This document shows positions 1 through 11,238 of a stretch of DNA of 64,000 nt, piece after piece. Position 1 is the stretch's first letter, and every line of letters starts with the position of its first letter. The translations under genes and the position numbers were made by a program. The notes beneath the pieces were generated by a model that saw nothing but the letters and a program-made list of their open reading frames with translations, was not told where the DNA came from and ran no database searches. Source of the DNA: Symbiodinium natans. Its lineage: Eukaryota > Sar > Dinophyceae > Suessiales > Symbiodiniaceae. The stretch lies in NCBI GenBank assembly GCA_905221605.1, contig CAJNDS010001046.1, forward strand, positions 215,001 through 279,000. The letters are read 5' to 3'.

Positions 1-330
1 CAACCGCCCCGGCCAAGCCAGCACCATGAGCATCAGCCCGCGACCCTTTCAGCAGCCGCCCCGGCCAAGCCAGCATCATGAGCATCAGTCCGCGGCCCTT
101 TCAGCAGCCGCCCCGGCCAAGCCAGCATCATGAGCATCAGCCCGCAGCCCTTTCAGCCGCCACACCCCAAGCCAGCATCATGAGCATCAGCCCGGGGTCC
201 TTTCAGCCAGCACCATGAGCATCCTGAGCATCAGCCCGCGGCCCTTTCAGCCGCCACACCGCCAAGCCAGCATCATGAGCATCAGCCCGCAGACCTTTCA
301 GCAGCCGCCTTAGCCTCATGAGCATCACGA
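1..330. repeat. Degenerate ~60-bp tandem repeat
   Basis: About five imperfect copies of a unit of roughly 60 bp built around CATCATGAGCATCAGCCCG, followed by a CCTTTCAGC block and a GCCACACC or GCCCCGGCCAAGCC block. The same core word, GAGCATCATGAGCATCAGC, reappears near 55.6-55.9 kb. No convincing coding frame. Confidence 0.8.
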
Positions 331-822
331 GCTCGGATCCTTTTGACCCGTCTAGACCCTGAAACCGCAACCTCCACCCCTGGCCCTGAACCGCCTCACA
401 GCAACGAACCCGAAACCAAACACTGAACCTTCAGCCCTGAGCCTCAACCCCTAAACCCCCAAACCCGAAACCACGGGAGGTGTCAGCCTTCGTCGGCGCT
501 CAGGCAAACGCTAGTCACGGCCATCTTGTGCCTTGCTGAGATGGTTTAGGGTTTAGGGTGTAGGGTTTGGGGTATAGGGTTGAGGGTTTAGAGGGTATCT
601 GCAGCAACAGTCCCATCAGCAGTGACGTTCTCGAGGAAAAGTAAGGACCTACAGACACTAGTGCGCCCTAGCCCTAAACCCAAGAACCCTAAACCCCAAA
701 TCCCAACCCCCCGCAAACCCTAAACCCTAAACCCGAAATCCCAAACCCGGATGCCCAGCGGAGGCCCCGGCCCTCGCAAGAACCTCGGCTCCCCCAGGGC
801 CAAGTCTGAGACCTCACGATTT

Positions 823-893
823 TAGGTTTAGGGTTTAGGGTTTAGGGTTTAGGGTTTAGGGTTTAGGGTTTAGGGTTTAGGGTTTAGGGTTTG
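823..893 (+). repeat. Interstitial telomere-type array (TTTAGGG)n
   Basis: About nine consecutive TTTAGGG heptamers, degrading into TTTGGGG/CTTAGGG at the right edge. TTTAGGG is the plant-type telomere repeat, also reported for dinoflagellates. Flanked by unique sequence on both sides, so it is interstitial rather than a chromosome end. Confidence 0.9.
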
Positions 894-1011
894 GGGCTTA
901 GGGCTTAGGGCTTAGGGGGTTTAGGCCCCGGGCATGGGAGAAAGGAGGGCTGTTGCCAGGACTTCGGCCTTGTGTGTCGAGGGGAGCGGCCGGTGAAGAT
1001 ATTTTGTTTGG

Positions 1012-1105
1012 GGTTTAGGGTTTAAGGTTTAGGGTTTAGGGTTTAGGGTTTGGGGTTTGGGGTTTGGGGTTTGGGGTTTGGGGTTTGGGGTTTGGGGTTT
1101 AGGGC
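1012..1105 (+). repeat. Telomere-variant array TTTAGGG/TTTGGGG
   Basis: Several TTTAGGG units run straight into about eight TTTGGGG units, a block of homogenised variant repeat. TTTGGGG is the ciliate-type motif; here it is most simply a local variant of TTTAGGG that spread by tandem duplication. Confidence 0.85.
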
Positions 1106-1439
1106 GTAGAGTCGTTTAGGCTTTGCTGAATCTGAAGTTTCTCGACGGCCTAAAGCTCGAGGCTTCTCCATACTAGCCCGAAACCCTGCGCAACCCCCAC
1201 GCGGTGAAGGTGTAGGGGTTCAGGGTTGAGAGTTTAGGGCTTGGGTCTTAGGGTTTCAGGCCGGGTTTCATGAAGCCACAACGAGCAGAGGTTCCCCTGA
1301 GAATGAATGCCAACGCGGTCGCCTCCCGCCGGGAGGTATCTCGCGCGAGCTCCTCCTGTCGCCAAGCCGAGGCCCCCTTCCTGAAAACGGCCTGAAGCCA
1401 GAAAGCCCTTAGAACCCCAAAACCCTAGACCTAGACCTT

Positions 1440-1518
1440 GAAGGCCCCGAAAGCCCCGAAAGCCCCGAAGCCCCGAAAGCCCCGAAAGCCCCGAAAGCCC
1501 CGAAAGCCCCGAAAGCCG
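1440..1518. repeat. CCCCGAAAG nonamer tandem repeat
   Basis: Roughly eight copies of CCCCGAAAG, with a shortened copy near the start and CCGAAAG decay at the end. No coding content. Confidence 0.85.
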
Positions 1519-2547
1519 AAAGCCGAAACCCTAGACCCATTTGCAGAGTGGTGTGGGGGGGGGGGGGGGGGGAATGTATAGGGTTAAGGATTTAGGTTAA
1601 GGGTTTAGGTTTTATAAAGTTGTATAGTGTTCAGGCCCGGAGATTTGGGCGAGCTTTGGGCGAAAGTTCAGGGCGGGTTCGGGGCGGGTTTTAGGCGAAA
1701 GTTTGTTGTTTTGGTTCTTTAGGGTTCGCTCGCGTCTTGGGCGGGTTTTGGGCGAAAGTTCGGAGCGGGTTTTGGGCGAAAGTTTGTTTTTTGGCTTCTG
1801 GAGTTTCGGCACGTTTGGGCGGCTTTCTTGAGCGAATTTACTTTTGGTTTTTTTTTTTTTTTGGGGGGGGGGGGGTAATCATTCTTTGGCAAAAATGATC
1901 TTCACGTTTTGGGCGAAAGTTGCTGTATTTGCTGTTAAGGTGTTTTGAGGGCCTCTTCAGGCCTCTGAAGCCTTTGTTAAGTAAATTAAAACATCTTTGA
2001 AGCCTTGTGCAAGAAAATTGAAACATTTTTGAAGCCTGTCTACGTAAAATGGAACATTTGGCCTCCAGAAACATTTTGGATTAGTGGGCGCCTTGTGTAG
2101 TGCCAATTTGTTCCGACAAAGAACTTTGTAAGTTCATAATGATATCACATACAATTTCTGTTATCCTGGTCTTGAGGGTTTTGAGTTTAGGGTTTAGGGT
2201 TTGGGACCCCTAAACCTTAAACTTTAAGCCCTTCCCTTCCTGCCCCCCCTCAGGAAGGTTCAGGGTTCAGGTTTAATTTACAAGGGCCCTTAGGACTCAG
2301 GAAGGTTCTAGGGTTCAGGCTCTAGGTTTTCGGGTTCAGTGTTTAGGGTTTAGGGTTGAAGGCTTTTGGCGTTCAGAAGTGTTAGGCTTTGTCGAGCTGT
2401 TTTCAGGGTCTTTTTGCGTTTCAGGGCTTAGGGCTCAGCTGTGCTCGCCCGAGGCGACTTGGAGGCCCGGCCTCGGGCCTTTCCTGGTTTAGGGTTTCGG
2501 GTTTCGGGTTTGGGATTTAGGGTTTCGGGTTTGGGATTTAGGGTTTA

Positions 2548-2593
2548 GGGTCAAGGGTTTAGGGTTTAGGGTTTAGGGTTTAGGGTTTAGGGT
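2548..2593 (+). repeat. Interstitial (TTTAGGG)n
   Basis: Six or so perfect heptamers preceded by TTTCGGG variants. Same family as the other telomere-type tracts in the first 10 kb. Confidence 0.9.
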
Positions 2594-2729
2594 TCAGCAT
2601 CTCAAGTTCGAGCATTTACTAGTCCAGCAGTGTGTGTAGGCAACGGAAAAAAACCCACCCACCCAAAGAATCCCATAACATTAAGAAAATAAAAAGTTTT
2701 TCTTAATTTCTAGTCCGACACACCCATGC

Positions 2730-3110
2730 CGTAACGTCTCACCCCTTCCAAGCACATCGCCCCCCGATAACCAAGACCTGGAATCATGCATTTTCACTGT
2801 CACTCGTAACGTCTCACCCCTTCCAAGCACATCACCCCCCGATAAGCAAGACCTGGAATCATGCATTTTCACTCGTAACGCCTCACCCCTTCCAAGCACA
2901 TCACCCCCCGATAAGCAAGACCTGGAATCATGCTTGGAAGGGGTGAGATGTTACGAGTGAAAGTGCATGATTCCAGGTCTTGCTTATCGGGGGGTGATGT
3001 GCTTGGATGATGTGCTTGGAAGGGATGAGACGTTACGAGTGAAAATACATGATTCCAGGTCTTGCTTATCGGGGGGTGATGTGCTTGGAAGGGGTGAGGC
3101 GTTACGACGG
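2730..3110. repeat. 69-bp repeat in head-to-head (fold-back) arrangement
   Basis: Three copies of a 69-75 bp unit (CGTAACGTCTCACCCCTTCC ... AAGACCTGGAATCATGCATT ...) start at 2,730, 2,805 and 2,874. From about 2,935 the same unit continues in reverse complement for about two copies to 3,110. The block can therefore form a long hairpin. Open frames on both strands across it are by-products of the repeat. Confidence 0.9.
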
Positions 3111-3285
3111 GTGGGACGGGGGGGGGTGGCGGGGGCCCTAAACCCACGGTTTAAAAGCCCCTGTCGGTGAAGGCTCGGTTTTCGTCGAAAATCCGGAAAA
3201 CGAGAGGCCACCCAGAACCGTCGATTTCAGTACTAAAAAATCGCATTTTTAATAGGGACCCTGGCCGATCTGGGGTCACCTTCAT

Positions 3286-3301
3286 TTTTGGGGGGGGGGG
3301 T

Positions 3302-3333
<32 letters not shown>

Positions 3334-3348
3334 GGGGGGGGGGGGGGT

Positions 3349-3385
<37 letters not shown>

Positions 3386-3404
3386 GGGGGAGGGGGGGGG
3401 GGGG
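3286..3404. repeat. Near-homopolymer poly-G tract
   Basis: About 118 nt of G interrupted only by a few T and one A. Any encoded poly-Gly/Pro frame is an artefact of composition. Length may be unreliable because such tracts are hard to sequence and assemble. Confidence 0.95.
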
Positions 3405-3408
3405 GTTG

Positions 3409-4113
3409 GCGACCTTGCCCAGTAAAACGGCGACCTTGCCCAGTAAAACGGCCGTTTTACTGGGCAAGGTCATTTTGGTCAAAAAATCGACCTTGCCCAG
3501 TAGAACGGTGACCTTGCCCAGTAAAACGGCCACCTTGGGTCACAAAATCGACCTTGCCCAGTAAAACGGTGACCTTGCCCAGTAAAACGGCCGTTTTACT
3601 GGGCAAGGTCACCGTTTTACTGGGCAAGGTCGCCGTTTTACTGGGCAAGGTCGATTTTGGTCAAAAAATGGACCTTGCCCAGTAAAACGGCCACCTTCGG
3701 TCACAAAATCGACCTTGCCCAGTAAAACGGCGACCTTGCCCAGTAAAACGGCCGTTTTACTGGGCAAGGTCGCCGTTTTACTGGGCAAGGTCGCCGTTTT
3801 ACTGGGCAAGGTCGCCGTTTTACTGGGCAAGGTCGATTTTGGTCAAAAAATCGACCTTGCCCAGTAAAACGGCGACCTTGCCCAGTTAGAACGGCGACCT
3901 TCGGTCACAAAATCGACCTTGCCCAGTAAAACGGCGACCTTGCCCAGTAAAACGGCCGTTTTACTGGGCAAGGTCGCCGTTTTACTGGGCAAGGTCGCCG
4001 TTTTACTGGGCAAGGTCGCCGTTTTACTGGGCAAGGTCGATTTTGGTCAAAAAATCGACCTTGCCCAGTAAAACGGCGACCTTGCCCAGTAAAACGGCGA
4101 CCTTGCCCAGTAA
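3409..4113. repeat. 21-bp satellite with alternating orientation
   Basis: The unit GACCTTGCCCAGTAAAACGGC (21 nt) occurs some thirty times. Short runs of forward copies are followed by runs of reverse-complement copies, meeting head to head at AAAACGGCCGTTTT, and tail to tail through a GATTTTGGTCAAAAAATC linker that is also nearly palindromic. A higher-order unit of about 200 bp (forward pair, inverted run, linker) repeats three to four times. Tandem frames on either strand (SKTATLP..., LGKVAVL...) are repeat-encoded, not genes. Confidence 0.95.
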
Positions 4114-6395
4114 CTCCTTAACATTTAAATTATATATGAAAGAGAGGTTTAGGGTTTAGGGTTTAGGGTTTAGGGCTGTTTGCCTGCAGACCCTCATTCT
4201 CTACGCCACGCGAGCCTCCCAACGGAAGAAGGCCAGGTGCAGCAAACCCTGAGCCCCAAACCCAAACCCTAAACCCCACAAAACTTAGACCCCCCAATCC
4301 CTAAACCCCAAACACTAAACCCCAAACCCTAAACCCTAAACCCCAAACCCTAAACCCTAAACCCCCAAAACCCGAACCCTCTTGGCCGGGAGCTCCTGTA
4401 CCTCCTCTCGGGTCTTGCCCTCCCCGATGGTCTTGAGGTACTCCTGGGGGGGGCCGCTGAGGACTTTACGCCGAGGCAACGTGAAGTCTCAGGGCTTAAG
4501 GCGCTGAAGACTTGGAGTTGGCCGTTGAGAGTTTAGGGTTTAGGGTTTAGGGTTTAGGGCTTAGGGTGTGGGGTTTAGGGTTTAGGGTTTAGGGTTTAGG
4601 GCTTAGGGTGTAGGGTTTAGGGTTTAGGGTGTAAGGGTTTAAGGGTTTACATGTTTGCGGGTTTACGGGTTTGGGGTTGGAAGGTTTGGGGTTGACCCGA
4701 GGATTTGCGTCGGGCTGTCGATGTGGGCCAAAGGCCAAAGGGCGCGACAGGGAGATGTGCCTCTAACAGCTGGGTTAGAGGGGTTTAGGGTTTATGGTTT
4801 AGAGTTTATGGTTTAGGGTTTGGGGTATAGGGTTTTGGGTTTAGGGCTTAGGTCTTAGGGTGTTTAGTGTTTAGGGTTTAGGGTTTAGGGTTTAGGGTTT
4901 AGGGAGGGCTTTGGGTACCAGGTTGAAGGTTGCGGTGGGGCTTGTAAGGGATCTTTAGGGAGTAGTAGGGAGTATCAGGGAGCCTTGGGTTACATACCCG
5001 CCCTTGAACCTAATTCCTAAACCCTCAGCCCTACACCCTAAACCCTAAACCCTCCCTTAAGAACCTAATTTAGGGTACGGAGTCTATGGCTATGCGCTTA
5101 AGGGGTCCTTGGCCAAGCGCACCCGCTTCTCATCCGGAGTCTCGAAGAATTCGTCCTCCTCCTCCCGAAGCGGACATGTCACGGAACGACCATCTTCCCG
5201 AAACAATAAGACCGAAACTTGGGATGTTCCCCCTGATACTAACAGTCCCTACTAACAGGGGATACTAGAATCCCTATTCAGGCCTGTTAGCATAAGGGGG
5301 GGAAACATCCCAAGGACCGAAACCCTCATGGCCACGGAATTTCGCGATTCGGAAGTAGGTAGCCTTGACTTAAGGATCTAGGAGTTTCCGAAAGTCGGGG
5401 TACCTTATTGGGGGTTTTTTTTTTAGGGAACCCTACAATTTGGGGGACTATCAGGGTCCCGTGTTTTCGTAAACCCCATCTACACCCTAGCAACTTTGGG
5501 GTTCAGCCGAGGGCTCGAAACACTCATGCCAAAGGCCACTACATCGCCATCTCCTGGCACCTAAACCCTAAACCCTGAACCCTGAACCCTGAACCCCAAA
5601 CGCTACTTTCTTTTGGGCGCCAATATGACCACCATGGCATCCCATTGTCCAGGGAATGAGGTTCTTGGGGCCAGCGAGATTTCCGTGCTTTAGGGTGTAG
5701 GGTTTAGGATTTAAGGTTTCGGGTTTAGGGTCTTACTTCATCTTCTCCTCGCACGATTGTAAAGGGCCTGTGAATGCGGCTGTTTGTCCGGTCTGTGTCG
5801 GTGTTGAGGCTTGTCACGGCTTAAGAAACTGGTGCTCGCGAACCATACCCTCCGGATGCCCAAGAACGGCTGCAGCAGCCATTTTGCGGTTTAGGGCTTA
5901 GGGTTTCAAGGGTTTGCTCAGGGTGTAACAGTTGTGGCGGCAGTGCCGACCACCTTGTCAAAAGCAACATCACTCACTCGTAACAGAGCGGTCAAGAGGA
6001 GTACCTCCATAGAGTATTCATCGCAGAAACCCCCACTCCAAATCCGTGAACCCAAAACCCCTCATAACCCCGAAACCCCGCTTTGCGGAGAGGTGTACAG
6101 GTGCCGTCCTCGTCGCCCGCCGCACGAGCACCCTGGGAATGGTGTGGGGGCGTTGAGCTCTGGCAGGTTGTTTTCACTTGATGCAACGACAACAATCGTA
6201 TAAGAACGAGAAGAGCGAGAATCATAGCAACTTAAAGACTTAATCACAATGAAAAGACTACTACAACCAATAACTCTTCGAAAAAGCATGTCTAGGAAGT
6301 CAGCCTCACTTTTTGACTTCGAAGGGTTTAGGGTTGAGATTTTTAATTGGGGTTGCGTCAAACTCGGTTCGTCGGCAGAGCTTGATTACTGATCG

Positions 6396-6492
6396 CCCTT
6401 GCTATCATCATGACCATCATCATCGCCATCACCATGACTATTTCGTATCATTTCATCACCATCATCATCATCAGTAGCAGCAGCAGATCATT
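6396..6492. repeat. CAT/ATC trinucleotide microsatellite
   Basis: Imperfect (CAT)n with CATCACCATCATCATCATCAG stretches; degenerates into CAG near 6,475-6,485. Confidence 0.85.
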
Positions 6493-7487
6493 ATCATCGC
6501 TACTGCTGATGGGTCAGAGTAGGAAGTAGTAAGTAGAAAAGAAAGGGCAGAAAGTAGAACGAAATCAGTAGCAATAAGTTGAAAATAATAAGTAGTAAGA
6601 AGCAAGAACTCCTTAAAGAAATGCGTCGCCGCAAGTAGGAAGTAATACATGATACCCCTGAAATAGCAGCTAATGATTGTGATTGGTGCTGGTGTTGTTG
6701 CTGCTCTTGCTGTTGCTATTTGTTGCTTGCCGTTAGATATTGCTATGCTTTGCATTCGTACGGGAATCATGTGCACAGCAATACCCTAACCCTGAACTCT
6801 CAACTGCACCAAAGCCTTTACAGATGGCGCTCCAAACGGGCACTGCGTCAGGCCCCTGAATTAGAACACTGAACCCTAAACCCTGAACCCTGAGCGCTAC
6901 ACCCTAAACCCTAAACCCTAAACCCTAAGCCCTAAGCCCTAAACCCTGAACCCTAAACCCCAAACCCTAAACCTCCCTATCCTCCCTGGGGCCTCGATGT
7001 CTGAATCCTCCCCGTCGCTGGGCATCTCCCCTGCTGCCTTGAGGGTGGAATCCTATGCTACACCTACCCAAACTGGCCCCTGCCCAAACAGGGTTTGGGG
7101 TTTAGGGTTTGGGGGTAGGGTTTAGGGTTTAGGGTTTGAGGGCTTCCACAACCCTAACCCTGAACCCTAAGCCAACATTTGGGCCGTAGATTGGGAGGGT
7201 GAGCGTCGGAGCTCCCGTCGAGCGAGATCACAAGCGCACGGTTTGAGCCTTTTGGGGCTTAGTGTTTTGCATCTGGGGTCCAGGGTTTCCGGGTCCAGCT
7301 CAAGCCCGATAGTCCTAAACCCCAGATGTAATGAGCAGAATGAGTCAACAGCATCAATCGAACTTTACTGAGACCGCAAATCCTGAACCTTAGACACTTA
7401 ACCCTTAAACCCCAAAACCCTTGAACCCTTAAACCCGGAAATCCTTCAACCCTAAACCCTAAACCCTTAAACCTGGAAATCCTTCAA

Positions 7488-7597
7488 CCCTAAACCCTAA
7501 ACCCTAAACCCTAAACCCTAAACCCTAAACCCTAAACCCTAAACCCTAAACCCTAAACCCTAAACCCTAAACCCTAAACCCTAAACCCTAAACCCTA
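7488..7597 (-). repeat. Longest interstitial telomere array (CCCTAAA)n
   Basis: About 110 bp of essentially perfect CCCTAAA heptamers (around 15-16 units), the reverse complement of the arrays at 823 and 2,548. Flanked on the left by degenerate CCCTTAAACC copies and on the right by unique sequence, so it is interstitial. Confidence 0.95.
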
Positions 7598-7705
7598 ACC
7601 CAAGAAACGGCTCTGAAGCAACTTCGCCTCGGCCAGGGCCTCATCACGTGCGCGGCGCCTCAGCCAGCGGTTTAAGCTTGGGCGAGGGGGATTCCGTTTC
7701 ACGGG

Positions 7706-7807
7706 TTTAGGGTTGAGGGTTGAGGGTTGAGGGTTTAGGGTTGAGGGTTGAGGGTTTAGGGTTGAGGGTTGAGGGTTTAGGGTTGAGGGTTGAGGGCTGA
7801 GGGTTTG
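7706..7807 (+). repeat. 21-mer of telomere variants (TTTAGGGTTGAGGGTTGAGGG)n
   Basis: Four tandem copies of a three-heptamer higher-order unit, TTTAGGG TTGAGGG TTGAGGG. This shows telomere-type heptamers being amplified as a composite unit. Confidence 0.85.
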
Positions 7808-9712
7808 GGATGCTAGGGCTTGAAGAGGGTTACGTGGGCAACAGGGTTCAGGCTTCCCTCTTGCAAGATTTGTTTAAGGCTTTTGGGGGAGACCGAGCTG
7901 GCATCGGGGCATGCGGTTGTAGACCCAGGAGTAACCTAGAAATAAACAGGGTGCTCTTTTTGGCTGAAAGGGGGATAGAAGGGAGCCTAAACCCAAAAAA
8001 AGGAAATAAGGGCCTAGTCTGGTCCCAGGGTTGTAGGGTTTTGCCCATATTTCTTGGGCCTAAACAACCCGTCAACCCCTCCCAGCTTGGGTGTAGGACA
8101 ACCCTAAACCCTAAACCCTTGAGACCCTGACGCAGCCGCAGCAGCATTCTTGCTTTTGGCCTGGCCACTGGCTTCAGAGAAGCAGCGCGATGCTTGCATT
8201 CTTGGGGTTTAGGGCTTAGGGTTTGGAGTTTGGGGCTTAGTCAGCAAGACCTTGGCATCCCAACGCCCTACACTCTGATGAGGACCGTTTGGGACGATAC
8301 TTCACTGGGCGGCAGTTGTTTCGGCCCCTCCACTTTCGGGTTTAGGACCTAGGGTTTAGGGTCTGCTTGATTCAATAGGCTCAAGGTATGCTGCCGTTTA
8401 TCCATCTTGGCAAGGTGGAAGGCTGAACCACAAACCCCTAAACCCCCAAACCCCCAAACCCCACATGCGCAAACCGGGAGGCAGGACCAGAGCTGGAACC
8501 CTGAACAATTTTCCACTCTGCTTTGAAGGGCAGCAGTTCTGGTGCCTGCCAGTCAGGATCTGTGCATGGTCCGAGGGCGCCCCCCCACTTTACTTTGGCG
8601 GGCTGAGGGTTCTAGAGGTGTAGGGTTTAAACACTAAGCGCCGAAGTCGGGTGTCTAAGGGTTTGCGGCTTAGCGTTGGGTCGCCCAATCCGAGAGTGAT
8701 GTACACCTGGCCCGCACACGTCGAATGCATCAGGTGCACCACTCAGAGCAGGATCTCTCCGAAAGTCTGAACAAAACCACTGCGCTCAAGCTTCTGGGAT
8801 GCTAAGGCCCTTAACCCTAAACCCCAGAGTAGCCTGGTGCTGTCTTGCCTTCTGCGAATTCCGGCGGGAGACCCAACAGCTGTTCCGTGAGCGGGGGTAT
8901 CTCAGAGGAGCCCTGGCTGGCGGTCACCTGGGCTCGCAGGATTGCGGCGAAAGCATCGGAATCCCCTACTGGCTTAAAGTAGGAAGAAGCTTCGGAGATT
9001 AAAGGCTTAGGGCTGTTTATGGTTTAGGGTTCAGATTTAAGGGGTTAAGGGTTAAGCGTTTAGGGTGTAGGGTGTAGGGTTTAGGGTTTAATTAGGGTTT
9101 AGGGTTTGGGGTTTAAGGTTTAGGGTTTAGGGTTTATTGGCCCTGTTGCCAGGCCACAGTAGAGCATCACGCCCTCGCGTGGCGTGCCCTTGCCCGTTCG
9201 GGCTCAAAAGGTCACGGAGTGAAGTTCGCCGCAGGTCAACGATACGACCTTGAGATCTTTGTGCCTGCCACAAACTCCCAAAACTTGGACACGGTTTCGG
9301 GCCTAGAGCTGAGGGCTTAGGGCTTATTGGATTTAGGGCGGGTTCAGGCTTCGGGCTCAGGATTTCGGATTTGGGTTTTGGGGCTTAGAACTTAGGATTA
9401 GGGTCACCCCGAGCCCATGAGAAATGCTCCAGGCGCTGGACATGAGCGTCCAAACTCCCTTCGCTCAACTGGGAACCCTCAGCCCAAGTAAGCCTAAACC
9501 CTACACCGCAAATAGGGTTTAGGGTTTAGGGTTTAGGGTCTAGGGGTTTAGGGTTTAGGGTTTAGGGCCTCAAGGTCAAAACTCTAAACGTCTAGAACCC
9601 TTAAACCCCTACCCCGACAACGCTAACCCCCCAAAAAGACCTAAACCCCTGAAAAGCCTATGCCCCTAAAAAACCCTGAAACCGCTGCAACCCATTAAAC
9701 ACCTCAACCCAT

Positions 9713-9910
9713 TGCACACCTCAACCCCTCTCAACCCCTCTCAACCCCTCTCAACCCCTCTCAACCCCTCTCAACCCCTCTCAACCCCGCTCAACCCCTC
9801 TCAACCCCCCTCCTCCTCAACCCCCCCCTCCTCAACCTCCTCAACCCCCCTCCCCAACCCCCCCTCCTCCTCAACCCCCCTCCTCCTCAACCCCCCTCCT
9901 CCTCAACCCC
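9713..9910. repeat. CTCAACCCCT decamer and CCTCCTCAACCCC array
   Basis: About ten copies of the decamer CTCAACCCCT, then a looser CCCCCCTCCTCCTCAAC array. Strong C/T strand bias. The Ser/Thr/Pro-rich frame across it (9,712-10,038) is repeat-encoded. Confidence 0.9.
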
Positions 9911-9965
9911 CCACAACCCCCCTAGTCCCTAGCAATCAAAACCCCAAACTCCCCAACCCGCAGAC

Positions 9966-10240
9966 AAGAACGGTGCCAAAAGACAGACCAAAACAGGCTC
10001 AAGAACAGTGCCGGCAAACCAAAAAAGAACGGTGCTGACAGACCAAAAATGGCCCAACAACGGTGCCGATTGGACCAAAAAGTGCTCAACAACGGTCCCA
10101 AATTGACCAAACGTCCTCAACAACGGTCCGAAATGGACCGAAAATGGTGCAACAGCGATGCCGATTGACCAAACAGTGAAGTGCTCAACAACGGTCCCAG
10201 ATTGACCAAAAAGTGCTCAACAACAGGGGGTAAATGCACC
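9966..10240. repeat. ~35-bp degenerate repeat (AACAACGGTCCCAAATTGACC)
   Basis: About seven imperfect copies of a unit containing CAACAACGGT(CCC)AAATTGACCAAAA. Two reverse-complement fragments (TTTTTGGTCTGTCGGCACCGTTCTTGAG type) lie just beyond at about 10,335-10,395. Confidence 0.75.
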
Positions 10241-11104
10241 AAAAAGCTAATAGGGTGTAAAAATCTATAAGGTAAATCTATAAGGATAGAGAGGGTTTAG
10301 GGTTTAGGGTTTGGGGGTTGAGGGTTTACGGAGCCTTTTTTGGTCTGTCGGCACCGTTCTTGAGCCATTTTTGGTCTGTCGCGTTGTTGAGTGAACTTTC
10401 TACTTTCGTAACGTTATGGGATTCTTTGGGTGGGTGGGTTTGGTCCTAAGCCTAGAACCTCCCAGTGACTAATGAAAGTTAGAACAGTGACCCTCTAGAC
10501 CCTAACCCTAAAACCCTAAACCCTCAACCCCCCCTTGGGCCCAGAATCTTACCAGGCCTTTAGCCTCCATCTTCAGCTGCAGCTCATAGTCCAGCTCAAG
10601 GTTCGGCTTGATGGCCTGTCCGCGAGGTTCGAGGGTCTAGGGCTTAGGGGGTTCAGGGGTTAAGGAGTTCAGGGTCTAGGGTTGAGGGTTTAGGGTTTTC
10701 GGGTTGAATTGGGGCAGAAGCTGTGAAAGTCGGGACGGAGGCTCGCTTCCACAGCTTCGTGAGATGCGAGGAGCAGTCATGGCCAGACAGTGGACGGCCA
10801 TCTAACACGTTTATCCCGCCCCACGCCGTCTCAGGCAGCAAAACCACCCAAACCTATTCCTTTTTGGGTTTAGGCTTTTTAAACTCAAGTCACAGCCCAC
10901 TTCCAAGAACTTATTCCATTCCAGAGAGGTCGGTGTCAGGGTTGTAGGGGGGTTTCGAAAGAGCAGGCAGCCAGTGTGTGGGGGGGGGGGTGAAAAGGGG
11001 TGTCCTGGGGGGCGGTTTGAGCACTCACGCTGGGCTCGGTACCGACTTCATAAATTGATTACTCCAAGCCGCCGGGGCTCTGGCCGGGGGCGGGAATGCG
11101 TTTT
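10241..11104. other. No gene seen; left flank of the retrotransposon
   Basis: Contains short telomere-type tracts (10,290-10,325; 10,500-10,525; 10,670-10,700) and otherwise unique sequence. Short open frames on both strands have no recognisable domains. The last five bases, GTTTT at 11,100-11,104, are the left target-site duplication of the LTR element. Confidence 0.6.
11100..11104. other. Target-site duplication, left copy
   Basis: GTTTT immediately before the LTR; matched by GTTTT at 18,808-18,812 immediately after the other LTR. Five bases is the usual target duplication for copia integrases. Confidence 0.9.
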
Positions 11105-11226
11105 TGCAACTTTTCTCGAACCTTTAAGCGGCCTCCGGAGTGTGACTTCAACCTGTGCTATACAAGTTGGTCGGGGTAAAACATGGGTACTATGTAAGGG
11201 GTATGCATGTAGTTTTACATCTAGCA
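11105..11226 (-). repeat. 3' LTR of the copia element (122 bp)
   Basis: Identical base for base to 18,686-18,807. On the plus strand it begins TGCAACTTTTCTC and ends TTACATCTAGCA, so both strands have TG...CA ends. At 122 bp it is short for a copia LTR. Confidence 0.97.
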
Positions 11227-11238
11227 CCCCTCCTCTGC
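11227..11238 (-). promoter_or_regulatory. Polypurine tract
   Basis: Read on the minus strand, GCAGAGGAGGGG lies directly against the 3' LTR. This is the usual place and composition of the plus-strand primer used in reverse transcription. Confidence 0.85.

Larger units (their letters stand above)
331..2700. other. Gene-free stretch with scattered telomere-type tracts
   Basis: No coding region is supported. The stretch is a patchwork of TTTAGGG, TTTGGGG and CCCTAAA-type heptamers separated by unique sequence, a CCCCGAAAG nonamer array near 1,450-1,520, a G homopolymer near 1,555-1,572, and repeated GGGCGAAAGTT words near 1,650-1,800 and 1,910. The open frames at 1,612-2,074 (minus) consist of these repeats and are not supported as genes. 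Confidence 0.7.
4114..9700. other. Gene-free stretch rich in telomere-type repeats
   Basis: No coding region is supported. Blocks of TTTAGGG or CCCTAAA and variants recur near 4,147-4,176, 4,318-4,366, 4,527-4,645, 4,790-4,910, 6,899-6,975, 7,436-7,600, 7,706-7,807, 9,010-9,133 and 9,511-9,567, in both orientations. The DNA between blocks shows no recognisable protein similarity. The open frames at 5,934-6,361, 6,471-6,776 and 7,810-8,168 carry no domain I recognise. Confidence 0.65.

Noticed and set aside
3167-3533. Poly-glycine/proline frames
   Set aside because: Encoded by a near-homopolymer G tract and the adjoining satellite.
2700-4110. CRISPR-like spaced repeats
   Set aside because: Repeats are contiguous or inverted, without unique spacers of constant length, and the DNA is eukaryotic.
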